Part shown: piece after piece, positions 32,074 through 39,491 of the stretch
Layout of the letters: every line of letters begins with the position of its first letter
How positions within the stretch are numbered: the first letter of the stretch is position 1
Assembly: GCA_031267915.1 (NCBI GenBank)
Contig: JAIRYE010000020.1
Span: forward strand, 1-39,491
Length of the DNA stretch: 39,491 bases
Source: Puniceicoccales bacterium
GTDB lineage: Bacteria > Verrucomicrobiota > Verrucomicrobiia > Opitutales > JAIRKQ01
Reading direction: 5' to 3'
Notes under the pieces: model-generated
What the model was told of the DNA's origin: nothing
Seen by the model: only the letters and a program-made list of their open reading frames with translations
The model's database searches: none
Translations under genes and position numbers: made by a program

Positions 32074-34614
32074 TCAAAAAAATGTAATCTGCGAGTTGTC
32101 TCCGGAGAAATTTTTCCTCCTGTGCCAAATGTTCTTTGTGAAAGTGTTTCCCTCATCTTCCAATTCGCGCAAAACTTCCTTCGCACGCGCGATCACTTCT
32201 TCTGGGATCCCCGCGAGACGTGCCACGTGAATGCCGTAGGATTTGTCCGCAGCGCCATCGATAACTCTGCGCATGAAAATTATTTCATCCTTCCACTCCT
32301 TCACTTCCATTTGAAAATTTTTTATGCGGGGAAGTGTTTGTGCTAGTTTGGTCAATTCGTGGTAGTGAGTAGCAAATAGAGTTTTTGGGCCCCTGAGGCT
32401 GTCCCCGTGGAGATGTTCAACAGTTGCCCAGGCCAGACTTAGTCCGTCGTAGGTGCTTGTTCCGCGACCAACTTCGTCTAAAATTACAAGACTGGAGTGC
32501 GTTGCATTATTTAAAATATTTGCCGTTTCCGCCATTTCTGTCATGAAGGTTGAGCGGCCGCGGGATAGATCATCTCCTGATCCTATGCGGGAAAAAATTT
32601 TATCGACGAGGGATAGTTTGCATTTTTTTGCCGGAACCCAGCAGCCGATGTGTGCCAGGAGTACAATCAGTGCCACCTGGCGGATATATGTGGATTTTCC
32701 GGCCATATTGGGGCCTGTGAGTAGTACAATTTGAGTTCCGCTGTTGCCTAGAGCTATGTCATTCGGCACGAAGTTTGATGTTTTCCCAAAGTTTTCCATG
32801 CTCTCATGCTTCAAAATTTGTTCGATGACAGGATGGCGGCCATCGGTGATTTCCAGGTGATCTTCGCTGACTATTTCCGGGCAACAGTAGCCGTGCTCCC
32901 GGGCTAAGTCCGCCCAGCCGCAGAAGACATCAATTTGCGCCAGTGTTTTTGCGGCGAGGGTCAATCCAGCGAAATCTTCGAGGGTTCTGCTGATGAGTCC
33001 GCTAAAAATTTTTTCCTCCAGTTCCACAGCCAGCGTCTGCGAATTCAGAATTTCCGTCTCCTTTTTTTTCAGCTCCTCCGTGACGTATCGTTCGCTGTTA
33101 ACCGTTGTCTGCCGCCGAATGTAGTAGTCGGGAACAAGGTGCAGATTTGACTTTGTGACCTCAATGAAGTATCCGAAGTTGGCATTGTACTTCACCTTCA
33201 GACTTTTAATTTTGGTCTGCTCCCTCTCTTTGTTTTCGAAGTCATTTATCCAGGATCTGCAGTTGCTCGAGAGGCTGCGGTACTCGTCAAGCTGGGAATT
33301 ATATCCCTCCCTTATGTATCCTCCGGAGAGTAGATCCGGAGGCAGGTTGCTGCTGTTTAGGGCGGAAGATAGTAGCCGTGTGAGTTCATCGAATGCTTGG
33401 ATTTTTGAGGAAAGTTCGAGCAATTCCGGGACTCTGCTGCCCGCCAGCAATTGCTTCAGCACGGGAAACTGTTCGGTTGTTGTTTTTACCGCGTGCAGAT
33501 CTCTCGGATTGCGCATGCGATTTTGCAAACGTGTCAAAATTCTTGGCAGATCATAGGTGTTCCTCAGACAACGCTGAACATTTATCTGCAGAGCTTCATC
33601 GCAGAAAAATGCTTGCACACAATTTTGCCGCCGGAGGATTTCATTTTTTTGCAGACTTGGTTCGATGAGAAAGTTTTCCAATTGTCTAGCTCCGGAAGGT
33701 GTTGTCGTGCGGTCAATGGCGTGCAGAAGAGATCCAACTAGGTGCCCCGATGCGGAATGAAAAATTTCCAAATTTTTTATGGTTGAATTGTCTATTTGGA
33801 CTGATTCCTGTGATCTGTAGAGTCGCAGAGATTTTATGTTCTGAGGTCTCTGCCGAAAATTTTCTTCCGCGTAGTGGAAGAGTGCTCCTGTTGGTCCCAG
33901 AGCTGGGTAGTCCTCGGGCGTTATTCCGTAGCCATCAAAATTCGCAACACCCAAAATCTCCCTCGCAACATTTGCTCCGTGCATTGCATCGAAGTAAAAA
34001 TCCGCCAACTCCGAAACTGTGCGGTTTTTAAGCAGGTCGCCTAGGGACTCCTTGGCGTTCGTAGCCAAATCTTTCCACTGCAACTGTGAGTTTTCCGAAA
34101 TGATAATTTCCGTTGGGTTTAGGGCAAAGGCAATGGGTAATAATTTCTGGAAATCTTTGGTCGTTGCAATTTGAAGCTCTCCCGTTGAAGCCTCTAGCCA
34201 GGCCATTGAAAGCTCATGCTTCGTTGCGCTGATTGCCAAAATGTATTTGTTTTGCTTAGCTTCTATTTGCTGCTCTGCGAGGACAGTTCCGGGAGTCAAA
34301 ATGCGCGACAGGGAACGTTTTACCAGATGTCCGGGCTTCTGGGGGCCGATCTGGTCACAGATGGCAACTTTGTATCCGCAGTGGAGAAGTTTGTTTATGT
34401 AGGTTGTCGCGGAGTGGTATGGAACGCCGGCCATCGGCATTATTCCGCGGCGCGTAAGAGTTATGCTGAGTATGTGCGCTGCAATTTTAGCATCTTCGTT
34501 GAATAGTTCGTAAAAATCTCCCAGGTGAAAAAATAGCAGTGTCTTTTTCGGCAAAGACTTCCTGATTTCTGCGTACTGGCGCATCATGGGAGTAGATGTG
34601 GAATCTTCTTGCAT
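32074..34614 (-). CDS. mutS: DNA mismatch repair protein MutS
   Basis: Recognises mismatches and small loops as a dimer and starts repair with MutL. 846 aa, full length. Domain I has the mismatch-wedging Phe-x-Glu motif in FHLGDFYELF and the MAGVPYHS segment. Connector, lever and clamp domains follow, and the ATPase has Walker A TGPNMAGKSTYIRQVALI, the FSRIGSGDDLSRGRSTFM segment, and Walker B in LVILDEVGRGTSTYDG. The C-terminal tail after the ATPase is short. mutL is not in the window. Confidence 0.97.
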   Translation of the reverse strand: MQEDSTSTPMMRQYAEIRKSLPKKTLLFFHLGDFYELFNEDAKIAAHILSITLTRRGIMPMAGVPYHSATTYINKLLHCGYKVAICDQIGPQKPGHLVKRSLSRILTPGTVLAEQQIEAKQNKYILAISATKHELSMAWLEASTGELQIATTKDFQKLLPIAFALNPTEIIISENSQLQWKDLATNAKESLGDLLKNRTVSELADFYFDAMHGANVAREILGVANFDGYGITPEDYPALGPTGALFHYAEENFRQRPQNIKSLRLYRSQESVQIDNSTIKNLEIFHSASGHLVGSLLHAIDRTTTPSGARQLENFLIEPSLQKNEILRRQNCVQAFFCDEALQINVQRCLRNTYDLPRILTRLQNRMRNPRDLHAVKTTTEQFPVLKQLLAGSRVPELLELSSKIQAFDELTRLLSSALNSSNLPPDLLSGGYIREGYNSQLDEYRSLSSNCRSWINDFENKEREQTKIKSLKVKYNANFGYFIEVTKSNLHLVPDYYIRRQTTVNSERYVTEELKKKETEILNSQTLAVELEEKIFSGLISRTLEDFAGLTLAAKTLAQIDVFCGWADLAREHGYCCPEIVSEDHLEITDGRHPVIEQILKHESMENFGKTSNFVPNDIALGNSGTQIVLLTGPNMAGKSTYIRQVALIVLLAHIGCWVPAKKCKLSLVDKIFSRIGSGDDLSRGRSTFMTEMAETANILNNATHSSLVILDEVGRGTSTYDGLSLAWATVEHLHGDSLRGPKTLFATHYHELTKLAQTLPRIKNFQMEVKEWKDEIIFMRRVIDGAADKSYGIHVARLAGIPEEVIARAKEVLRELEDEGNTFTKNIWHRRKNFSGDNSQITFF

Positions 34615-34681
34615 GGATTTTTTTGGAAAATATGGGCGGTTCTCGGAATTACAAATAAAATTTGTGCAATTGAATTTAATT

Positions 34682-35428
34682 TTAATGGCAAAATTTGCAC
34701 ATTACAATTCCCAGAGCATATGCCGCAGCGAAGAAATTTATTCCCCTGGCACGGAGATTTGGGGCCTCGTTCCCGGCCTGATTTCTTTGGAAAGCGGCAA
34801 GCAGCCATTTAAAATACGCGCATCCCAGAGAGCAAAAGCAGAGGATAAAAATTGCAGAGCTAAGCCCTTGTGCGGAATTGTAAATTGTCTTCAAAAATTT
34901 CATGCGCCAAAATACTTCTCCCAGCGGCGGAACTCCAATTAGAAATGAAATTGCCACGCACAGTGCCAGTGATGCAATTTTGTTTCCGTGAAATAAATTG
35001 TAAAAATGCTCAGTGCATGGAGTCTGTCCATCGCGTCCCTTCAGGCTTTCAACGGATAGCAAAATTGCGCTACTTGCCAGATAGGGGACGAAAAATGTGC
35101 AGAAAAATTCCCCTGGGTTTTCGAGGGGCCATCCGATGGCAAATAAATTCGCCAGGAATACGGATTGCGCCAAATCCGCATATTTGAAAAATTTTGAAAA
35201 ATTTCCTGCGCACAGGGCAGGCGGAATGACCACCACCATTGCGAAATTTAGCACGCTGAAAACCCCGCCAAAGAGCTCCAATTTTATGGAGTACAGCAGA
35301 CCCAAGAGTAAAATTTTACTTCCCCCATGAAGCAGTATTTTTACGGGCAGAGAGTTGGAATTGAAAAATTTTGGGGGATTTCCAGCTGCATGCAGCGCAA
35401 AAAAAAACAATACGATCAAAATATCCAT
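34682..35428 (-). CDS. Multi-pass membrane protein, possibly NuoN-like remnant
   Basis: A 248-aa protein with about six hydrophobic segments. I do not firmly recognise it. The segment ALCVAISFLIGVPPLGEVFW, followed by a polar turn and further helices, resembles the GIPP...F region near the C-terminus of proton-translocating subunits such as NuoN. The protein is only about half that length and lacks the rest. It may be a truncated or diverged relative, or an unrelated membrane protein. It lies alone on the minus strand between mutS and the tRNA gene; no other nuo genes are visible. Confidence 0.6.
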   Translation of the reverse strand: MDILIVLFFFALHAAGNPPKFFNSNSLPVKILLHGGSKILLLGLLYSIKLELFGGVFSVLNFAMVVVIPPALCAGNFSKFFKYADLAQSVFLANLFAIGWPLENPGEFFCTFFVPYLASSAILLSVESLKGRDGQTPCTEHFYNLFHGNKIASLALCVAISFLIGVPPLGEVFWRMKFLKTIYNSAQGLSSAIFILCFCSLGCAYFKWLLAAFQRNQAGNEAPNLRARGINFFAAAYALGIVMCKFCH

Positions 35429-35569
35429 CCAAAGACTTTTTGCTATGAATAAATTTTTCTCTGCGAATTTAAATGTTTTTCTTTCGCTCTAAATTTTGAA
35501 AAATCGAAAAATTTCTTGGCAAGCCACAAAAAACTTCTAGCTTGTGCGCAAGTCGAGTAGCGGCGCTTT

Positions 35570-35653
35570 GGTGGGATATCCAAGTGGCTAAAGGAAGCAG
35601 ACTGTAAATCTGTCGGGTTTCACTCTTCAAGCGTTCGAATCGCTTTCCCACCA
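35570..35653 (+). tRNA. tRNA-Tyr (anticodon GTA)
   Basis: The 7-bp acceptor stem GGTGGGA/TCCCACC is perfect. The anticodon loop CTGTAAA sits on a GCAGA/TCTGT stem and gives anticodon GTA. A long variable arm typical of bacterial tRNA-Tyr is present, then the T arm AAGCG-TTCGAAT-CGCTT. Discriminator A at 35653 is followed by an encoded CCA (35654-35656). The 3' end faces the accessory region to its right, which makes it a plausible integration site. Confidence 0.96.
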
Positions 35654-35656
35654 CCA

Positions 35657-35890
35657 CCCATAAATAGCGGTTTCTACGGCAATCGGAAAAAAATAAAGGC
35701 AAATGATTTCAGAAAGCCGTTGCCCCATTGTTGCCCCAAAATCAGTTTTTCTTTCATGATTCAAAGCAGGCATAACGGCATCCCTGGCCAGCGCCTTAGC
35801 TTTGCAAATAGAAATTTATGGCCAAATTAACTAATTTTTGTTTGACTTCGTTTTAAAGATTTGAGACAGTAAGATGCGCTGGAAGGCATA
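35657..35890. other. Region between tRNA-Tyr and the Ser-rich gene
   Basis: No gene in these 234 bp. They hold a direct repeat of GTTGCCCC (35719-35726 and 35730-35737, 11-bp period), which could be a recombinase or other protein-binding site. Further right is the putative promoter and ribosome-binding site of the following gene. I looked for a copy of the tRNA 3' end as an attachment site and found none in the window. Confidence 0.4.
35842..35875 (+). promoter_or_regulatory. Putative promoter of the Ser-rich gene
   Basis: TTGACT (35842-35847) and TAAGAT (35870-35875) are separated by 22 nt, longer than the usual 16-18. The same 22-nt spacing occurs at 38044-38077. The ribosome-binding site GGAAGG (35881-35886) lies 4 nt before the ATG. 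Confidence 0.35.
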
Positions 35891-38035
35891 ATGTCAAACA
35901 AGACTAATTCAAGTAATTCACCCAAAAGGTCGCTTTCGGCTCCTCTTACTTTTCCTGTACCGGAGAAAGGTTCATTCACTCCGAGAAGCAACAGCGCGTC
36001 ACCAAAGATTGGTGCTATTGATTCGCCATCGCATGAAATAAATGTGGACGTGAGCGTTTCTCAAGAGTTACCAATCGTCAATTCAGTGTTTTCGGAAACA
36101 TCGCTTGGTTCGAATCGAAAGATCGAAAAAAATTCCCCGACAAAAACTTCCAGCAGTTCGAGTCCTTCTTCGAGTTCAAGCTCATCCAGTTCGAGTAGCA
36201 GCTCGTCGTCATCAAGTTCCCCGAGCTCGAGCAGTAGTTCGCCTTTGGCAGAGCCGTTCGAAAAGTTGATTTTTGTTCCACCGCCTCTGCCAACACAAAC
36301 AGAACTACAAGGTATAAACAAGGAATTTATAACAGTCTATGCAAAATATATGAAAGGATTGCGGCAGTGTAGAGATATTTCTCTCTTGTACAGCGAAGCT
36401 GTCATTAAAATCAATGAATATCAATCTATCGTAGAAAATTCTGCTGAAAGGGAAAAAGCAGCAAAAAATTGGCATGCTGCCGTTCAAGCTTACTCTAAGG
36501 TAGTAGAAAAATTTAAAAATAAATTTGGGGCATACCCCTTGGCATATGTAAAAACGATTTGGAGTGCATTTGCTTTTTGCATGGCATCGATATGTTTGGG
36601 CAATGATGGAAAAGTTAATCAGCCTAACTGTGTATGTTTGCTCTCTTTTTTAAATGGACTTTCTGGGATGCCAATTAGCATATTTCCCTATGATGCAGTC
36701 CCAGGAATGGAATTGATACGTGACCAGGCCATTGCTGTGTTGGAGAAACTTATAACTAAACCAGATAATTTCGAATCTTTAGCCTACGTATTGAATGAAT
36801 CAACCAAAAATAAACTTTCAAGTAACGGGCAGCTGATTTTTGATAAAATATCCTCTTTTCAAGATCTTCCTTCCTCATCTTCGTCTTCTTCATCCACATT
36901 TTCCTCATCAGTGGAATCTTCCACACCACCATATACCGCGAGTCACGCCATACTGCAGTCACTATTTACGCCCCACAGGCAAATTGGACTACCAACTTGC
37001 AACATGGACGCGATAATAATTAATGAAGCGTTTAACAATCCGGCAAGACTTGCCAGAATATTTATGGATATTTTGACGCATAAGCCAGGAGAGAAAATTT
37101 ATCTGGCATCGACCAATGAAATAGTCCTGCAAGGTGTTTCTATACCACCGTCGTCATCTTCCTCGCCAGTTTTATTTATGGAAGTAAGGCCCAGTACCCC
37201 TCATAATGCGGATAATCAAAAATATTTACTGGAAGAATCAAGCGATGGAGAGGCTATAGGCATAGAGTATATAAAGGGAGAGGTTGAAAATGATAACAAC
37301 AATAATAATAACAACAATGCGAAAAATGAGATTAACATTGGCCTCAGAATCCCAATAAATGATCTAAATGATGCATTGCTTGCAAATCTTATGCAAAATG
37401 TATACGGCGGCGTGCAAGGGGGTGCTAGTAGCATTGCACGGGGAGTTGTTGTAACGAAAGGCTTTATCCGGTCTCGGCTGTTATATTTTGGAGTATCTGG
37501 AGACAGTGGGTTTATGGTCCACGTAAAACAGACCGCACAGCTGCCGGACACATCGATATCTGACTTACCATATCTTTTTAGTGAAGAAAGTATGAATACG
37601 TTACAACAACAGGCCAGTGAGTTAATGAAGAATGGCATTAGCATTGCGTCAACATTTTTTTCACAGCCAAGTCTGGAAGATACAAACATAGAACGTACTG
37701 AAGGTGAAATACATAAAGGAGAATACAATTTGGATAAAATCAATGGTCATGTTGAAAATCTGTATTTGCAGAACATCGTTGGCATTTCACAAATGAAGGT
37801 TGGAGAGCATCGAATTGTAGGAGACAGAAATTGGTGTAATGGTCAATTTGAGCCGGTTTATCTGGTAATTCAGAGAGTGGATGACCAATTGGAGGAAATT
37901 TCCTCCAAAAAAACGCCGAAAAAGCGCTTTGCATTCACGATGGCGGCAATTAACAGGGCGGCAAAAGAGGTGGAATTGAATCTGAAAGGCTTTCGGAAAA
38001 TAGGGGAAATATTTGTTTATAACCAAAAAACCTAA
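35891..38035 (+). CDS. Large Ser/Asn-repeat protein, putative secreted effector
   Basis: A 714-aa protein that I cannot assign. Residues 1-86 are Ser/Pro/Asn-rich and lack a hydrophobic signal peptide. Residues 87-117 are an almost pure Ser run with a few Pro. Residues 120-325 are a helical globular region. A second Ser run follows at 328-340 and a short one at 421-425, and an Asn run at about 468-476. The last ~240 residues are globular with a basic C-terminus (KKTPKKRF). Cys370 (IGLPTCNMDAI) and His544 (GFMVHVKQ) could be catalytic in a papain-like enzyme, but this is guesswork. Homopolymer linkers between domains and an unstructured Ser-rich N-terminus are common in type III effectors. It lies just downstream of tRNA-Tyr, a usual island position. 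Confidence 0.75.
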   Translation: MSNKTNSSNSPKRSLSAPLTFPVPEKGSFTPRSNSASPKIGAIDSPSHEINVDVSVSQELPIVNSVFSETSLGSNRKIEKNSPTKTSSSSSPSSSSSSSSSSSSSSSSSSPSSSSSSPLAEPFEKLIFVPPPLPTQTELQGINKEFITVYAKYMKGLRQCRDISLLYSEAVIKINEYQSIVENSAEREKAAKNWHAAVQAYSKVVEKFKNKFGAYPLAYVKTIWSAFAFCMASICLGNDGKVNQPNCVCLLSFLNGLSGMPISIFPYDAVPGMELIRDQAIAVLEKLITKPDNFESLAYVLNESTKNKLSSNGQLIFDKISSFQDLPSSSSSSSSTFSSSVESSTPPYTASHAILQSLFTPHRQIGLPTCNMDAIIINEAFNNPARLARIFMDILTHKPGEKIYLASTNEIVLQGVSIPPSSSSSPVLFMEVRPSTPHNADNQKYLLEESSDGEAIGIEYIKGEVENDNNNNNNNNAKNEINIGLRIPINDLNDALLANLMQNVYGGVQGGASSIARGVVVTKGFIRSRLLYFGVSGDSGFMVHVKQTAQLPDTSISDLPYLFSEESMNTLQQQASELMKNGISIASTFFSQPSLEDTNIERTEGEIHKGEYNLDKINGHVENLYLQNIVGISQMKVGEHRIVGDRNWCNGQFEPVYLVIQRVDDQLEEISSKKTPKKRFAFTMAAINRAAKEVELNLKGFRKIGEIFVYNQKT
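36150..36242 (+). repeat. Low-complexity serine-codon tract
   Basis: About 31 codons, nearly all Ser, written with a mixture of TCG, AGT, TCA, AGC and TCC. The mixture shows selection for the amino acid run rather than simple trinucleotide slippage. Confidence 0.85.
37294..37318 (+). repeat. AAC/AAT trinucleotide tract (Asn run)
   Basis: A run of AAC and AAT codons encoding about eight Asn in the Ser-rich protein. The near-pure trinucleotide pattern makes length variation by slippage plausible. Confidence 0.8.
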
Positions 38036-38043
38036 AATAAATC

Positions 38044-38077
38044 TTGACATTATTCGGTGGATGTGATTTTTTATACT
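38044..38077 (+). promoter_or_regulatory. Putative promoter of the 38097 gene
   Basis: CTTGACAT (TTGACA at 38044-38049) and TATACT (38072-38077) with 22-nt spacing, 19 nt before the start codon. The 8-mer CTTGACAT also occurs upstream of the 4990 and 6126 genes. Confidence 0.4.
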
Positions 38078-38096
38078 AAATTCAGTGGAGGTAAAT

Positions 38097-38345
38097 ATGA
38101 ACTCAGGGCCGCTAACTAAAGTAAAGTATGGAACAGTGATACCCACCTATCACGGGCTAGGCAATATGGATTTTAGGGAAATGGAACCATATAAAAGCCT
38201 ATTGAAAATGTTTTCTTTCGAGGGAGATGGAGGTGGTTTTTCATGTGCCGCTGCGAAAGCTAGTGGTTCTAAAAACTTGGGAGAATTCAAGAAGTTGGAA
38301 GAAAGGCCGGGAGAGGTGTTCGTCGACGAAGAAATAAAATCGTGA
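38097..38345 (+). CDS. Small hypothetical protein
   Basis: 82 aa, starting at ATG 38097 with an excellent ribosome-binding site (GGAGGT, 38087-38092, 4 nt upstream). No recognised domain. The N-terminal part is Gly/Tyr-containing (KVKYGTVIPTYHGLG) and the C-terminus is acidic. A degraded copy of part of its 5' region appears around 38608-38650. Function unknown; it may belong to the island together with the Ser-rich protein. Confidence 0.6.
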   Translation: MNSGPLTKVKYGTVIPTYHGLGNMDFREMEPYKSLLKMFSFEGDGGGFSCAAAKASGSKNLGEFKKLEERPGEVFVDEEIKS

Positions 38346-38775
38346 TTTAACGTTCGGTGGTGCCCGTGTGGCTGCGGGAGTTTGCTGCTTCCCCGTGACT
38401 TGGTGTGGATAGGTGATGGGGTGGGATTGTTATGTGTGTTTGATAATTGGGGTTTGCGCGTGAGTTTATCGCGAATGCATCCTTGTTTGTAGTGAAAATC
38501 AGCCAAGATTTTCGCCGATTCGTGTGTATGCTGCAGTTTCTGCAGCTTGCTTATTTTTTGCTAAAACATGTTGGTTATATGTTAATTCTTGGGGGGAAAT
38601 GGGCTACAAATTAACGTGAAAATTAACACAGTGATACCTCTATCATCGCCCACAAAGCCTATGAAATCAGGAATTGTTGCCCGCAGCGCGAAGAATTAAC
38701 ATGAAACGTCCCCATGGGAATGAAGTATGTTAATCCTTTCGGTCTACTGTCCCTTTGTCGACACAACAGCCAAGT
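38346..38775. other. 430-bp decayed intergenic region
   Basis: I find no intact gene. It contains a terminator-like hairpin (38530-38546), five copies of an 8-mer of the form ATTAACRT or its complement (38579, 38610, 38622, 38695 and 38727), and a segment near 38608-38650 that resembles the 5' end of the 38097 gene. The contents suggest gene debris. Confidence 0.45.
38530..38546 (+). terminator. Terminator-like hairpin
   Basis: GCTGCAG-TTT-CTGCAGC is a perfect 7-bp stem with a 3-nt loop followed by a T-rich tail (TTGCTTATTTTTTG). It is about 185 bp after the 38097 gene on the plus strand. Confidence 0.5.
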
Positions 38776-39306
38776 TTACTTTCGCTTTGGAGAAGGATAC
38801 AGTTCATCAAGGTATTTTTCCAATTCCTCATTAAAATACAGCATGTTTACGAACTCTTCGAAATTGTTGGCAATGAACACTACCCTGTGCTCGAGCCCCA
38901 TGTCGTGGTTCCAGATTACAATTGGCGGATTGTCTGTAATTCTGTCATTTCGGTAATCGAAGCAAATCAGATCTCCTCCTCCATTTGTTCCAAACGGAAC
39001 CAGTCCGTCTTCGAATGCCGTTCCGTATCCTGGAAAATTTCCATCTGCTTTCTTTAATCTATTTATTTTATTCTCTATTTCTTCAAATCTTACAAATGCT
39101 ATGCTGTCCGAATTTCTTCCGCTTTTCATGTTGGGATCTTGATAGTCAAAAATTCTCGCGAAAATTGAAGCTCCGTTATGCTTGGTAACGAAATCTACAT
39201 AGCTAGACGGCAAAGAAATATTCAATTCCTTTTCGAGCTTTTTTACTTCATCAGAATCGATTTCGCCATAGTCTAGTAAAATATTATCCTGTTCCAGGTT
39301 CTTCAT
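38776..39306 (-). CDS. SMI1/KNR4 (SUKH)-family immunity protein
   Basis: A 176-aa acidic protein of the SUKH superfamily, whose bacterial members neutralise nuclease toxins of contact-dependent and polymorphic toxin systems. Typical features are VKKLEKELNISLPSSYVDFVTKHNGA near the N-terminus, a Gly-rich turn with FGTNGGGDLICFDYR, the PPIVIWNHD segment, and a C-terminal helix (ANNFEEFVNML). The ATG at 39306 overlaps the TGA of the toxin gene (ATGA) and follows a GGGGGA ribosome-binding site; an in-frame GTG five codons earlier is the alternative. The genetic coupling says it protects against that toxin. Confidence 0.88.
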   Translation of the reverse strand: MKNLEQDNILLDYGEIDSDEVKKLEKELNISLPSSYVDFVTKHNGASIFARIFDYQDPNMKSGRNSDSIAFVRFEEIENKINRLKKADGNFPGYGTAFEDGLVPFGTNGGGDLICFDYRNDRITDNPPIVIWNHDMGLEHRVVFIANNFEEFVNMLYFNEELEKYLDELYPSPKRK

Positions 39307-39491
39307 TTTTTCTTCCCCCACATTTCAAACCCACCAACGTGTCCAACGTCTTCATGTATATTCTCAGGAACTAGCTGCATTCTACCTACGTCCTGGTGGT
39401 GATGCCATATGTAACCATTGCTTTTTCATTCCAGTAATTTTCTCAAATCTTCTAGTATGTGTCTTCTTTTGTCAAATTGCCCATTTTTTTC
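39303..39491 (-). pseudogene. 3' end of a WHH-type HNH nuclease toxin, apparently frameshifted, runs off window
   Basis: The last 39 codons (39419-39303) encode YIWHHHQDVGRMQLVPENIH...GHVGGFEMWGKKK. This is the WHH variant of the HNH/endonuclease VII fold found at the C-terminus of polymorphic toxins (Rhs, CDI and related). The conserved HHH, the QLVP segment and a GHxGG motif are all present. Upstream in the same frame a TGA (39428-39426) interrupts, while the family-like sequence FEKITGM appears in another frame. One T missing at 39445-39447 and one A too many in the run 39422-39426 would restore a single frame. The rest of the toxin lies outside the window. Toxin family: confident. Decay versus sequencing error in homopolymers: open. 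Confidence 0.75.

Noticed and set aside
36061..36321. Minus-strand acidic Glu/Leu-rich ORF opposite the Ser tract
   Set aside because: It is simply the antisense of the Ser-codon repeat.
39426..39428. In-frame TGA in the toxin as a sign of UGA-to-Trp recoding
   Set aside because: TGA is the normal stop of miaB, sufC and sufB in this window, and Trp is written TGG throughout. A frameshift explains the toxin better.
1..39491. CRISPR arrays, rRNA operons, insertion sequences
   Set aside because: I saw no regularly spaced repeats, no rRNA sequence and no transposase gene on either strand.

Overview
The window reads as a chromosomal segment of a host-associated Gram-negative bacterium. Conserved housekeeping genes occupy about 6.5-35.5 kb, and lineage-specific genes that look host-directed or competitive lie at both ends. 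My best taxonomic guess is Verrucomicrobiota (Opitutia/Puniceicoccales-like). The guess rests on the flavour of the L13, S9, HU, RuvC and GlgC sequences, on the sufC-sufB order, and on a type III secretion chaperone. I could run no phylogeny. An intracellular alphaproteobacterium was my first alternative and is less likely. The genetic code looks standard, because TGA ends several clear genes (miaB, sufC, sufB).

Left accessory region (1-6.5 kb). A 5'-truncated gene is followed by two tandem paralogous genes of unknown function (566-1606, 1725-2687) that share leaders, trailers and a near-identical 152-bp core. On the minus strand a CesT-like type III secretion chaperone heads an operon. The next gene is a Ser/Thr/Asn-rich effector-like ORF, interrupted by an in-frame TAG from a DUF2062 membrane domain. 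After ruvC come two plus-strand 'cassettes' (4990-5892, 6126-6422). Each is preceded by a copy of the ruvC 5' end plus a CTTGACAT element and is followed by a related long hairpin.

Core region (6.5-35.5 kb). This holds tRNA modification (miaB), DNA repair and recombination (ruvC, ruvB, family-4 uracil-DNA glycosylase, mutS), an AsmA-like envelope protein, transketolase, a Ca2+/cation antiporter, Fe-S assembly (sufC, sufB), an Mla-type lipid transporter (mlaE with STAS, mlaF), a class I CoA-transferase, an adenylate-kinase-like protein with a signal peptide, glgC, rpsI-rplM, fmt, a DegT-family aminotransferase, HU, yraN, yebC, yidC, a dimeric dUTPase-like protein and a multi-pass membrane protein. 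Most lie in long minus-strand runs with short gaps or overlaps.

Right accessory region (35.5-39.5 kb). tRNA-Tyr(GTA) marks the boundary. It is followed by a 714-aa protein with long Ser and Asn runs (effector-like), a small orphan gene, about 430 bp of apparently decaying sequence, and a SUKH-family immunity gene on the minus strand. The immunity gene overlaps by 4 bp the end of a WHH-type HNH nuclease toxin that runs off the window and looks frameshifted. The most notable material is the chaperone-effector operon, the ruvC-associated gene cassettes and the toxin-immunity pair beside the tRNA.
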